Shown here: in pieces, positions 31,786-39,902 of the stretch
How positions within the stretch are numbered: position 1 is the stretch's first letter
Layout of the letters: each line of letters begins with the position of its first letter
Source of the DNA: Plantactinospora sp. BC1
GTDB taxonomy: Bacteria > Actinomycetota > Actinomycetes > Mycobacteriales > Micromonosporaceae
Length of the DNA: 64,000 nt
Direction: 5' to 3'
NCBI RefSeq assembly: GCF_003030345.1
Contig: NZ_CP028158.1
Span: forward strand, 4,154,001 to 4,218,000
Made by a program: the position numbers and the translations under genes
The notes under the pieces: generated by a model
Told to the model about the DNA's origin: nothing
Seen by the model: only the letters and a program-made list of their open reading frames with translations
Database searches by the model: none

Positions 31786-32493
31786 TCAGCCGGTGATGAG
31801 GGTGGCGACGGCACCGCCCGAGGTGACCGTACGCCCGGTCGTGCGCTGGTAACGCCGGACCAGGTCGTGCCCGCGTGACCGCTGGCCGATCCGGCGTTCG
31901 GCGCGCAGCAGCGGGTTGCGCGGCGGTGGCGGGAAGGTGTCGGCCAGCTCCGCGAGCAGGGCCGGGGTCCGCACCCCGGCGGTGTTCAGCACCCAGGCCG
32001 CGCCGGGGTCGAGGGCGACGAGGACGAGGGCGAGATGTTCGTGCCGGTGTTCGCGGTCCCGGCGGGCGAGCGCGAGCCGGAGTGACGCCTCGTAGGCCGC
32101 CTGGGCGTCGAGCCCGAGGGGCGGGTTCGTCCGGGCGCAGCGCCGTCGTGCCGCGACGGCTCCGAGCGGCAGCAGCGGCTCGGGTGCGGTCGGCCGGTCC
32201 AGGACGGCCGGGGTCAGCCGCGACAGGATCTGCGTGACGTCGATGCCGAGCGGTGCCAGGGTGTCGCGGTCGGCGGCGGCCCCGGCGCCGAGCGGCGCGG
32301 CCCGGCGTACCGCTTCCCGGATGGTCGGCTCCGTGCCGCCGTGCCGGCCGAGGATGGTACCGACGACTCCGCCCGTCGCGGTGAGGGCGAGCAGGAGATG
32401 CTCGCTGCCGGTCCGGGGATGGCCGAGGTCACGGGCCACGGCCAGGGCGTGCGCCACCGTACGGCGGAGGTCGGGGTGATCGCCTCGGAACAT
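31786..32493 (-). CDS. Stand-alone Clp-N (ClpC N-terminal-like) repeat protein
   Basis: A 235-residue protein with two Clp-N-like repeats. Repeat 1 (about 3-75) reads LRRTVAHALAVARDLGHPRT, GSEHLLLALTATGGVVGTIL. Repeat 2 (about 125-195) reads LDAQAAYEASLRLALARRDR, EHRHEHLALVLVALDPGAAW. A basic tail ends the protein. There are no Walker motifs, so it is an adaptor, decoy or sensor, not an unfoldase. The Clp-N domain is where ClpC takes substrates and where cyclomarin, ecumicin and rufomycin bind. It overlaps the HTH gene by one base (TGATG). Together they resemble a split mycobacterial ClpC2, which fuses an HTH-like segment to such a domain. Confidence 0.85.
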   Translation of the reverse strand: MFRGDHPDLRRTVAHALAVARDLGHPRTGSEHLLLALTATGGVVGTILGRHGGTEPTIREAVRRAAPLGAGAAADRDTLAPLGIDVTQILSRLTPAVLDRPTAPEPLLPLGAVAARRRCARTNPPLGLDAQAAYEASLRLALARRDREHRHEHLALVLVALDPGAAWVLNTAGVRTPALLAELADTFPPPPRNPLLRAERRIGQRSRGHDLVRRYQRTTGRTVTSGGAVATLITG

Positions 32494-32711
32494 CAGACCT
32501 CCTGGTCGCGATGGTGTTTCCGGTGCACGGTCTGCTTGGTGACGCCGAGCCGGACGGCGATCTCCTGCCAGGACCAGCCGGCCCGTCGGGCCGCCGCGAC
32601 CTGCTCGGCCTCCAGTTGCTCCACGAGGCGGCGGAGGCGGGCGACCGCCCGCAGCGCGGCGTCGGGGTCGCTGCCGTGTGCGGCACGGTCGAGGTCGGCG
32701 ATCGCGGACAT
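32493..32711 (-). CDS. Small HTH protein coupled to the Clp-N gene
   Basis: A 72-residue protein. The N-terminal helix pair (ALRAVARLRRLVEQLEAEQV) looks like a dimerisation coil. The C-terminal HTH is GWSWQEIAVRLGVTKQTVHR. This layout resembles the N-terminal part of mycobacterial ClpC2. The ATG follows the -10 element by 6 nt, so the message is leaderless. Two palindromes overlap its promoter, so it probably represses itself and the coupled Clp-N gene. Confidence 0.88.
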   Translation of the reverse strand: MSAIADLDRAAHGSDPDAALRAVARLRRLVEQLEAEQVAAARRAGWSWQEIAVRLGVTKQTVHRKHHRDQEV

Positions 32712-32713
32712 GG

Positions 32714-32758
32714 CGTCAGCATATGCTGACGACGACGGGTCGTCAACATATGCTGACG
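32714..32758 (-). promoter_or_regulatory. Leaderless promoter embedded in two palindromic operators
   Basis: CGTCAGCATATGCTGACG (32714-32731) is a perfect 18-bp palindrome. CGTCAACATATGCTGACG (32741-32758) is the same site with one changed base, with centres 27 bp apart. On the minus strand -35 TTGACG (32746-32741) falls in the second palindrome. After a 17-nt spacer, -10 TATGCT (32723-32718) falls in the first. Position +1 is the A of ATG 32711. Confidence 0.88.
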
Positions 32759-32784
32759 CGACGAAGGGCGGGCGACCCGACGGG

Positions 32785-33702
32785 CTAACGGAGCGTCAGT
32801 TGGCGGCCGAGCAGGCCCTGCTTGGCACGGCGGCCGGCGGCGTCCAGCGGGGCCGGCTCGGCGAGGGCGGCGCCGTACCGCTTCGCGAAGTCCGCCAGCG
32901 GGGCCTCCCAGGAGTCCGGCGCGGCGTCGCGGGGAATGTCCCAGACGGGTACCAGCCGACCGTGTGCCCGGAACATCCCGGCGAACCTGGTCTGCGGCCC
33001 GAGCAGCAGCTCACCGGCGGCGGAGAGCCGGGAGAGGGCGTCCAGCGCGGCGTCCTCGTCGTCGGGGAGTACCCAGCGGACGTGGCTCTTGTCGCTGACC
33101 TGGCACCAGTACGCGGCCGGCGCGGCGGCGAGCCGGACCGTCGGGTAGATGGAGGCGTCGGCGCGCTCCAGCGACGCCTTGACGTTGGGATCGTCGGCCG
33201 CACCCGGGTCGAGCCAGAACTCGAACCCGTCGTGCAGGGTGATGTCGAGCGGCCCGTCGACCAGTACGTCCGGCAGCCGGGGACCCTCACCGGGCAGCGG
33301 CGGCACCGAGACGGTCCCCCCGGGCTCGGTACGCAGCGCGCAGAGCAGCGCCTCGGCCAGGTCCCGGGAGACGTCGCCGGACTGCACGTGCCGCTGGAGG
33401 CCGATCATGATCCGGCCGTCCGCCTTGGTGATCGCCGGTGTGGCCATCGGCAACACGGTGGCCAGGGTGACCGGGCGGTCGCCGTACTCCTCGACCAGGT
33501 GCGGTGCGAGGGTCAGCGGAGCCGAGGCGGCCGGCACCAGCTCACGCAGAGCGATCCACTCCACCTCGTCGGTCAGCCCCTCGAAGGGGCGGGGTACGAA
33601 GACGTCCCGTACCTTCTGCCGCTTTCCGGTCTGGCTCTCCCCGCTCGCGGAGCTGCTGGCGCCCGCCGTGGCGGACCGGGAACTCTTTCGACGCTTGCCC
33701 AC
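32785..33702 (-). CDS. DUF5926 family protein
   Basis: A 305-residue protein. The first 30 residues are basic and Ser-rich (GKRRKSSRSATAGASSSASG). The conserved body starts at KRQKVRDVFVPRPFEGLTDE and VEWIALRELVPAAS, and includes PDVLVDGPLDITLHDGFEFW and DAALDALSRLSAAGEL. The family has no known function but is nearly universal in actinobacteria. The end NG-free C-terminus (AKQGLLGRQLTLR) is typical. GTG 33702 is chosen because the basic SEC-C-like start GKRRK is conserved. It lies between the HTH/Clp-N module and the ATPase gene on the same strand. Confidence 0.8.
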   Translation of the reverse strand: MGKRRKSSRSATAGASSSASGESQTGKRQKVRDVFVPRPFEGLTDEVEWIALRELVPAASAPLTLAPHLVEEYGDRPVTLATVLPMATPAITKADGRIMIGLQRHVQSGDVSRDLAEALLCALRTEPGGTVSVPPLPGEGPRLPDVLVDGPLDITLHDGFEFWLDPGAADDPNVKASLERADASIYPTVRLAAAPAAYWCQVSDKSHVRWVLPDDEDAALDALSRLSAAGELLLGPQTRFAGMFRAHGRLVPVWDIPRDAAPDSWEAPLADFAKRYGAALAEPAPLDAAGRRAKQGLLGRQLTLR

Positions 33703-33802
33703 GGCGAGACAGCCTAGGCGCAACCGAGCGGGCCCGGACACCCGGCGGCGCTACCGGCGGGTCACCTGCGGTCGGGCCGGCCGGGCGGGCGACGGTGCGC
33801 GA

Positions 33803-34243
33803 TCACCGGGCGGCGACGGTCTGCCGGACCGGGTGCACCAGCCTTGCCCAGACGCTCTGGCCCAGCCCGTCGCGCTCCACTCCCCAGTCGGCGGCGAGCG
33901 CGGCCACCAGAAAGAGTCCCCGACCGTCCGTCGCCTCCGGTCCGACCTGCCGGATCCGGGGCGGGCCGGTGGCGCCGCCGTCGGTGACCCGGATCTCCAC
34001 GACCTGGGCGGTCGGGCCGGTACGCAGCAGCCAGTTCAGTCGGATCATCCCGCCGGGCAGCGGCGGGGCGTGCCGTACGGCGTTGCCGAGCAGTTCGGCC
34101 GCGACCATCTCGGCGTCGCCGAGCAGCGCCGCCGGGACCGTACCGTCGAGTTCGGCACCGAGCCGGTGCCGGGCGGTACGGGCACCCTGGGCGTGCTGCG
34201 GCACCAGCAGGCACCACGACCGTTCGGTCGAGATGCTCGACAA
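33803..34243 (-). CDS. Anti-sigma-like ATP-binding protein (HATPase_c_2)
   Basis: A 146-residue single-domain GHKL ATPase of the RsbW/SpoIIAB type. N-box: MVAAELLGNAVRHAPPLPGG. G1: EIRVTDGGATGPP. G2: GRGLFLVAALAADWGVE. No histidine phosphorylation domain is present. Such proteins act as kinases or anti-sigma factors in partner-switching pathways; actinomycetes carry dozens. TTG 34243 has AGG 6 nt upstream and gives the family length. The frame continues to 34603 through a repeat region, so a longer form cannot be excluded. Partner genes are not obvious. Confidence 0.85.
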   Translation of the reverse strand: MSSISTERSWCLLVPQHAQGARTARHRLGAELDGTVPAALLGDAEMVAAELLGNAVRHAPPLPGGMIRLNWLLRTGPTAQVVEIRVTDGGATGPPRIRQVGPEATDGRGLFLVAALAADWGVERDGLGQSVWARLVHPVRQTVAAR

Positions 34244-34334
34244 TGAACCTTCTTCGACCTCCCCTTGCTGTCCGACGGACCGCAGGGTCGGACGCGGCGG
34301 GTGGGCGCCGCGCGGTTCGGGTCGAAAAAGGTTC

Positions 34335-34389
34335 ACTCCAGGTGCCTCCTCGACGGACCGACGGACTCCAGGTGACTCCTCGACGGGCC
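34335..34389. repeat. Two 25-bp direct repeats upstream of the ATPase gene
   Basis: Copies at 34335-34359 and 34365-34389 share ACTCCAGGTG and CTCCTCGACGG with two mismatches and a 30-bp period. They lie in the gap between the histidine-kinase stop and the ATPase start. Confidence 0.8.
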
Positions 34390-34421
34390 ACCCGGGCACG
34401 GCACCGCCGGACGACCTCGGT

Positions 34422-35882
34422 TCAGCCTCGGGGCAGCCGCACCTCTGCGACCGTACCGCCCCCGTCGCGCGGACGGAGCGAAACCCACCCATTCTGTCGT
34501 TCGACGATCCGGCGTACGAGGTAGAGGCCCAGGCCGGCGCCGGGATAGCGGCGGCGGTCACCGGACTCCCCCTGCCAGAACCGTTCGAATGCGCGCTCGA
34601 CATGCTCAGGACGTACCCCGATTCCCCGGTCGCTCACCCGGAACGCCACCGTCCGCCGGTCGGCCTCCGCGGTGAGCAGCACCGGCGAGCTGTCCGGCGA
34701 GTACTTGCCGGCGTTGGTGGTCAGCTCGGTGAGTACCGTCGCCAGGCTGGCCCGGTCGCCGAGCGCCTTCGGCAGGTTCTCCGGGAGCTGGATGACCAGC
34801 CGGTGGCGCAGCTCGGCGGGGAGGTCGGCGGCGGCCGCCCGGAGCGCGTCGAGCAGGTCGAAGGGGACCGGCGGGGCACCGCCGACCGAGCCGGCGTCGT
34901 TGGTGGTGGCGAGCAGCCGGTCCACCAGGCGGGCCAGTTCACCGGCGCGTTGGCCGATCACGCCGGCCGCCTGCCGCCGGTCGGAGTCGGAGAGCGACTC
35001 CCAGTGCGTGCCGAGCGTGTCGGCGTACCCCTTGATCACCGTGACCGGGGTACGGAGTTCGTGGCTGGTGACCGCCACGAAGAGGTCCCGGTCGTGGTCG
35101 CGGATGTGCTGGTCGCTGCTGTCCCGGAAGGTGACCACCCGGGAGGCCGCCGTACCCGGCAGGTCACCAGAGGTGATCTTGAGCCAGCGCCCGTCCGGCA
35201 GCCGGTGGTCGAGCACCTGCCCCGGCGGCGGCACCGGAAACGGCAGCGGCCGGTCGAGCAGTTCGGCGGCGCGCAGCCCGGTGACCTTCTCGGCGGCCGG
35301 GTTCCAGAGCTGGACGGTGCCGTCCCGGGTGACGATCGCCAGCCCGTCGGCCAGCGCCGCGACCACCGTGCCGTCGCCGTGCACCGGCAGGCCGGCCTGG
35401 TCGCCGTACATGTGCGCGGCGGTGGCGGCCAGGAAGCCGAGCACCGAGCGGTGTTCGGGGTCGTCGGGGCGCTCGGGGTCCGGGTAGAGGGCGTAGAGGT
35501 TGCCGATCGTCAGCCCGCCGATCTCGACCCGGGCGGCGAGCATGTGCCGCAGGCCGCGCCCGTCCAGCTCCTCGGCCAGGTCCGCCGGGAGGACGTCGAC
35601 GCTCATCGCGCGCACTCCCGGGCCGCAGACCAGGTCGTCGGCCGGCTGGTCGAGGATCGGGATCGGCCGGCCGACCGCCCAGTCCAGCTCCCCGTTGCCG
35701 GAGACCACCCGGCCGCCGTTCGGGCCGAACTCGACGAAGGCGACACCCGGCGCCCGGAGCGCCCGGCCGGCGACCCGCAACAGCCGGTTGAGCACCGGAA
35801 GGCCCACCTCGCCCGCGTTGAGCATCCCCAGCACCTCGGCGTGGCCGGCGACGAGGCAGGGGTAATCGGGGTGTTCCGGCAT
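34422..35882 (-). CDS. Soluble sensor histidine kinase with GAF and PAS domains
   Basis: A 486-residue kinase without membrane segments. GAF-like domain about 1-165 (GVAFVEFGPNGGRVVSGNGE, MLAARVEIGGLTIGNLYALY), PAS about 175-265 (ALADGLAIVTRDGTVQLWNP), HisKA about 285-350 with the phospho-acceptor His in FVAVTSHELRTPVTVIKGYA, and HATPase about 390-486 (N-box LTELTTNAGKYS, G1 DRGIGV, G2 GAGLGLYLV). No response regulator is adjacent, so it is an orphan kinase. It may act with the downstream anti-sigma-like ATPase, 178 nt away on the same strand. Confidence 0.92.
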   Translation of the reverse strand: MPEHPDYPCLVAGHAEVLGMLNAGEVGLPVLNRLLRVAGRALRAPGVAFVEFGPNGGRVVSGNGELDWAVGRPIPILDQPADDLVCGPGVRAMSVDVLPADLAEELDGRGLRHMLAARVEIGGLTIGNLYALYPDPERPDDPEHRSVLGFLAATAAHMYGDQAGLPVHGDGTVVAALADGLAIVTRDGTVQLWNPAAEKVTGLRAAELLDRPLPFPVPPPGQVLDHRLPDGRWLKITSGDLPGTAASRVVTFRDSSDQHIRDHDRDLFVAVTSHELRTPVTVIKGYADTLGTHWESLSDSDRRQAAGVIGQRAGELARLVDRLLATTNDAGSVGGAPPVPFDLLDALRAAAADLPAELRHRLVIQLPENLPKALGDRASLATVLTELTTNAGKYSPDSSPVLLTAEADRRTVAFRVSDRGIGVRPEHVERAFERFWQGESGDRRRYPGAGLGLYLVRRIVERQNGWVSLRPRDGGGTVAEVRLPRG

Positions 35883-36007
35883 GCTCCGAGTCTGCCCGTT
35901 CGGCGGGTCTTTCGGCAGTACCGCCATTGCCGGCGCGCGCCGGCCGACGTCCGACCGGACCCGGTCCGGCGGCCCGACCCGGTCGGCCGGCCCGGCGGTG
36001 GGTCGGT

Positions 36008-36910
36008 TCAGCGGTTCAGCCGGTCGAGGACCATGGCGGGCCGGTCGGTGATGATGCCGTCCACCCCGTGGGCCAGGGCCAGGTCCAGCTCGGGGCCGTC
36101 GTTCACCGTCCAGACGTAGACCCGGTTGCCCGCCCGGTGCAGGGCCGGGACGAGCTGCGGGCGGGTGCGGAGCAGCTTGAGGCTCGGGCCGGCGATCCGG
36201 GCGCCGAACGGCAGCCGGCCCCGGCGCAGTCCGGGAGGCGCCAGCTCCAGCAGCAGTACCGTCGGAAGTCGCGGTGCCAGCCGGCGGATCTGGCGTACCG
36301 CCAGCGGGGAGAAGGACATCACGGTGGCCCGTACCGGATCGTCCGGCCGGGGGTCGGCCAGCCCGTGCCGGTCCAGCAGCGCGACCAGGCGGCGCTCGAC
36401 GCCCGAGCCGTACCGGGCGGGGTGTTTCGTCTCGATCAGCAGCTCGACCTCGCGGTCGGCGGCCCGCACCGCCCGGAGCAGGGCGTCGAGGGTGAGCAGC
36501 CGGGTCCGCTCCGGAGCCGGCGGCAGGTCGTCGTCGGGGGCGGCCCCGCGGTGCCACGAGCCGTAGTCGAGCCGTTCCAGCTCGGCCAGGGTGTACGCCC
36601 CGACCGGTCCCCGCCCGTTGCTGGTCCGTTCCAGCCGCCGGTCGTGTACGCAGACCAGATGCCCGTCCCGACTCAGCCGTACGTCGCACTCCAGCCCGTC
36701 CGCGCCCTCGGCCAACGCCTGGAGGTACGCCGCCAGGGTGTGCTCCGGCATCATCGCGGAGGAGCCCCGGTGCGCGAAGACCAGCGGGCGACTGCGCGGT
36801 TCCGGCACCCCGCCGGCCCCGGGCCGCCGCGGCGATCGTGCCCCGCCCGGCGCGTCGACCGGTCCGTCGCGGCACGCGGCTCCGGAACCCGGCTCACTCC
36901 TCGCGCTCAT
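36008..36910 (-). CDS. Glycerophosphodiester phosphodiesterase
   Basis: A 300-residue GDPD: hydrolyses glycerophosphodiesters to glycerol-3-phosphate and an alcohol. The TIM-barrel active site shows VFAHRGSSAMMPEHTLAAY (HR and E), GLECDVRLSRDGHLVCVHD (E-D and H), LLIETKHPARYG, and YVWTVNDGPELDLALAHGVD with GIITDRP. The first 40 residues are a Pro/Arg-rich extension without a signal peptide, so it is probably cytoplasmic. It follows the rhodanese gene by 16 nt on the same strand. Confidence 0.94.
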   Translation of the reverse strand: MSARSEPGSGAACRDGPVDAPGGARSPRRPGAGGVPEPRSRPLVFAHRGSSAMMPEHTLAAYLQALAEGADGLECDVRLSRDGHLVCVHDRRLERTSNGRGPVGAYTLAELERLDYGSWHRGAAPDDDLPPAPERTRLLTLDALLRAVRAADREVELLIETKHPARYGSGVERRLVALLDRHGLADPRPDDPVRATVMSFSPLAVRQIRRLAPRLPTVLLLELAPPGLRRGRLPFGARIAGPSLKLLRTRPQLVPALHRAGNRVYVWTVNDGPELDLALAHGVDGIITDRPAMVLDRLNR

Positions 36911-36926
36911 GGCTGCCGACCGGGGG

Positions 36927-37262
36927 CTAGATGACCCGGGCCGGCTGCCCGTCCTCGCTGGCCAGCGGGCGACCGGCGGCGGCCCACTGCCGCATGCCGC
37001 CGTCGAGGTTGCGGACGTTGTCCCAACCGTTGCTCATCAGGTAGCCGACCACCTGGCCGGAGCGGCCGCCGGAGCGGCAGACCACCACGACGTCGGCGTC
37101 GGTAGGGATCTCGGACATCCGCGCGGGCACCTCCATCATCGGCAGGTGGTGGGCGTCGGGCGCGTGCCCGGCCGCCCACTCGTCCGGCTCCCGTACGTCG
37201 AGCAGGTAGGCGTCGGCGGGGACCTCGGCGGCGGTCACGGAGGGAATGTTGGCTGCGAACAC
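36927..37262 (-). CDS. Rhodanese-like single-domain protein
   Basis: A 111-residue rhodanese domain: AYLLDVREPDEWAAGHAPDA, HHLPMMEVPARM and the active loop VVVCRSGGRSGQVVGYLMSN, where Cys is the sulfur carrier in CRSGGRS. LDGGMRQWAAAGRPL ends the domain. GTG 37262 is used; a TTG 9 nt upstream is possible. It probably transfers sulfane sulfur to an acceptor. It is likely in an operon with the phosphodiesterase. Confidence 0.92.
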   Translation of the reverse strand: MFAANIPSVTAAEVPADAYLLDVREPDEWAAGHAPDAHHLPMMEVPARMSEIPTDADVVVVCRSGGRSGQVVGYLMSNGWDNVRNLDGGMRQWAAAGRPLASEDGQPARVI

Positions 37263-37302
37263 GGTTACCAAGGGTAGAGCCTGGGCGGGACCGTGCCGGA
37301 AT

Positions 37303-38409
37303 CTACAGCCGGTTGACCCACTTCGGGTGCTGCTGTGCCCAGGTGTCCAGGTCGGCGGCGTGCATCGCGTCGAACAGGGTGTTCGCCGGCTCGTCGATCA
37401 GGACGTACGAGACCTCGTCGATCATCTCGGAGTGCGAGGGGAGCTGGATGCCGCGCAGCGCGTCGGAGCGGATCCGGCGCAGGGCGAAGATCAGGTCCTC
37501 CAGCGGTACGCCGTTGGTGTCGACGGTGAACGACGAGCCGACGGCCCGGATCACCTGGTCCAGCCGGAGCGGGTTGCGCAGCATGTCCGAGGTGGTGGCC
37601 TTGTCCATCATCGCCCGCAGCAGTTGCTGCTGGTGCCGCTGCCGGTCGAAGTCCCCGTTCGGCAGGTCGTACCGCTGGCGGGCGTAGTCCAGCGCCTGTG
37701 CGCCGCTCATCTGGTGGCAGCCGGCCTCGAAGACGTGCCGGGTGTGGATGGACCGGACCGGGGTGTCGACGCACATCCGCACCCCGCCCAGCAGGTCGAT
37801 GGCGCGCTGGAATCCGGCGAAGTTCACCAGGGCGGCGCCGTCGAACCGGATCCCGGTGAGCCGGCTGAGGGTGGCGGAGAGCAGTCGGGTGCCGCCCTGG
37901 CCACCGCCGCCGTACTGGAACGCCGAGTTGATTTTGTCGGAGCCGCCGGGCCAGCCGCTGCCCGGCGCGGGCGGGATCTCGACCAGCAGGTCCCGGGGTA
38001 CCGAGATCAGGTAGGCCCGGTCCAGTCCGGCCGGCAGGTGGGCGATCATGATGGTGTCCGACCGCTGGTCCGCGCCGGGGCTGGCGGCGGGTCGCTCGTC
38101 GGAGCCGACCAGCAGGTAGTTGAGCGGCCCGGAGACGTCGCCCCGACTTCCCCGGGCGGCCGGGTCGAGGAGCAGTTGCTTGACGACGCTGTTGTCGTAG
38201 CGGTTGGCCAGCATGTGCAGGCCGGCACCACCGGCTCCGGAGACCAGCAGCAGGACCAGGCCGAGCCCGATCGCGACCTTCGCCCAGACCGGCGCCTTGC
38301 GGCGGTGCCGGGGGCGTCGCGCGGGATCCGGTCCACCGGTACGACCGGCGCCGAAGACGCGTCCTGGCCGCCCGGGTTGGCCCGGGACCGCCCGCTTGGG
38401 TGTGAACGT
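37303..38409 (-). CDS. LCP-family cell-wall ligase lacking a canonical start codon
   Basis: An LCP (LytR-CpsA-Psr) protein that attaches glycopolymers to peptidoglycan. Domain motifs: LNYLLVGSDERPA, RSDTIMIAHLPAG, YLISVPRDLLVEIP, KINSAFQYGG, ALVNFAGFQRAIDLLGG and ALDYARQRYDLPNGDFDRQR. The first ATG (38214) would remove the membrane anchor. In frame upstream, however, the sequence encodes RRKAPVWAKVAIGLGLVLLL, a basic-hydrophobic anchor like its neighbours'. No ATG, GTG or TTG occurs between the frame's stop (38443) and this anchor. GGAGGGG lies just ahead of an in-frame ACG at 38409, so I extend to that. A sequencing error is the alternative. Confidence 0.8.
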   Translation of the reverse strand, partial: TFTPKRAVPGQPGRPGRVFGAGRTGGPDPARRPRHRRKAPVWAKVAIGLGLVLLLVSGAGGAGLHMLANRYDNSVVKQLLLDPAARGSRGDVSGPLNYLLVGSDERPAASPGADQRSDTIMIAHLPAGLDRAYLISVPRDLLVEIPPAPGSGWPGGSDKINSAFQYGGGGQGGTRLLSATLSRLTGIRFDGAALVNFAGFQRAIDLLGGVRMCVDTPVRSIHTRHVFEAGCHQMSGAQALDYARQRYDLPNGDFDRQRHQQQLLRAMMDKATTSDMLRNPLRLDQVIRAVGSSFTVDTNGVPLEDLIFALRRIRSDALRGIQLPSHSEMIDEVSYVLIDEPANTLFDAMHAADLDTWAQQHPKWVNRL

Positions 38410-38515
38410 GACCCCTCCCCGGACCGGCTGAGTGAAGCTTTCTCACCCAGGCTAGGGGCCCGGTTTGAGCGTCCAGTGGCTTTTGGGATTTTCGTTGGCG
38501 AGGAGCCCCGGGCCG

Positions 38516-39781
38516 CTACTTGCTCGGGGCGAGCACGGTCGGATTGTTGATGATGAACTCGTCCAACCTGTCGTTCTTGACCGCCGTGAACATCTGCTGA
38601 CTGATCGGCTTGAGCGTCTCCCGGCCGTTGCCGTTGCCGGCGAAGTTGCCGTCGTTGGTGCGCAGCAGCACCAGGTCGTTGGCGGCCACGCCACGCATGG
38701 TGAAGATGAAGTCGGCGATCGGGGTACTGCCGGTGTCCAGGATCAGCGCCTCGCCGGCCGCCTTCATCAACTCGTTCAGCTTGCCGATGTCGGTCATCAC
38801 GCCGTCGCTCATGGCCTTCTTGGCCATCGCCTTGATCAGTTGCTGCTGGTTCTGCTGGCGGTCGTAGTCGCCGTGGGTGAGGCCGTAGCGCTGCCGCGAG
38901 TAGTCCAGCGCCTCCCAGCCCTCCATCTGCCGGCAGCCCTTCTTGTGCACCACCGGCTTCTTGACCCCGCTGACCTTGTCGGCCTCGTGGTTCCACATCG
39001 GCTTGCCGTCGACCAACTTCATGTGGTGCGACTTGACCTCCTGGCGCACGCACATCGGGATGGTGCCGAGGGCGTCGATGATCTTCTTGAAGCCGCTGAA
39101 GTTGATGATCGCGGCGCCGTCGAAGCTGATCCCGGTCAGCTTGTTGACCGTCAGCGCCATCAACTGCGCGCCGCCGGCGAGGCCGCCGCCGTTCTGCGCG
39201 CCGTGGTAGAACGCCTCGGTCGCCTTGGCGGTGCCGCCGCCGTAGTTGCTCTTCTTGAACGCCGGCACCTGCACCTCGGTGTCGCGCGGGATGGAGAGCA
39301 GGTACGCCTGGTCGTGGGTGGCCGGGATGTGCAGCACGATGATGGTGTCGGCCCGGACGTTGTCGGCCTCCAGCCGGGCCCGCGCGTCGATGCCGAGCAG
39401 CAGCAGGTCGATCGGGCCGTCGAGGTCCTTGCCGCCCTCGGCGTCGGACTTGCTCGCCGCACCGAGCAGGTTCTCCTGCTGGATGGTGCTGGTCGCCTGG
39501 TCGATCACGGCCTGCATGCCGACGATGGCCACCCCGCTGGAGAGCATGAGTACGGCGCCGAAGACCAGCGTCAGGCGGGCCCAGAGCGGCGTCTTCCGGC
39601 GCCGGGCGCTCTTGCCGCCCCTGCCCTTGCTCGCCTTGCCCCTGCTCCCCCCGGCCTTGCCGCCGGAGCCGTTCGGCGCCTCCCAGTCGTCGAGCGGCGC
39701 ACCGCCCACCGCGGCGGTCGCCCGGGTGGGCGGGACCGTCGAGGCGGGCCGTGGGGGACGTCGGCGGGATTGCACCGGCAT
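38516..39781 (-). CDS. LCP-family cell-wall ligase
   Basis: A 421-residue type II membrane protein. The basic Gly/Lys-rich cytoplasmic N-terminus (about 60 residues) ends in RRKTPLWARLTLVFGAVLML, then one membrane helix. The LCP domain follows: IDLLLLGIDARAR, ADTIIVLHIPATHDQAYLLS, IPRDTEVQVP, INFSGFKKIIDALGTIPMCV and ALDYSRQRYGLTHGDYDRQQ. Conserved Arg and Asp residues bind the pyrophosphate of the lipid-linked substrate. GGAG lies 5 nt ahead of ATG 39781. It is the middle gene of three tandem LCP genes on one strand. Confidence 0.93.
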   Translation of the reverse strand: MPVQSRRRPPRPASTVPPTRATAAVGGAPLDDWEAPNGSGGKAGGSRGKASKGRGGKSARRRKTPLWARLTLVFGAVLMLSSGVAIVGMQAVIDQATSTIQQENLLGAASKSDAEGGKDLDGPIDLLLLGIDARARLEADNVRADTIIVLHIPATHDQAYLLSIPRDTEVQVPAFKKSNYGGGTAKATEAFYHGAQNGGGLAGGAQLMALTVNKLTGISFDGAAIINFSGFKKIIDALGTIPMCVRQEVKSHHMKLVDGKPMWNHEADKVSGVKKPVVHKKGCRQMEGWEALDYSRQRYGLTHGDYDRQQNQQQLIKAMAKKAMSDGVMTDIGKLNELMKAAGEALILDTGSTPIADFIFTMRGVAANDLVLLRTNDGNFAGNGNGRETLKPISQQMFTAVKNDRLDEFIINNPTVLAPSK

Positions 39782-39902
39782 GCCTGCTCCAGGGTCGGGG
39801 GTGAGGGCGGGACGCGTGACATGGTGCGGACACCCGCCAGTCGCCCCGAATTCAATTACGTTACCTGCTCCTGTTCATCTACGGGTACGCGCGCCGATCG
39901 GT

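Noticed and set aside
33504-36119. A 871-residue plus-strand open frame.
   Set aside because: It is antisense to three well-supported genes (DUF5926, ATPase, histidine kinase) and has no family similarity; GC-rich shadow.
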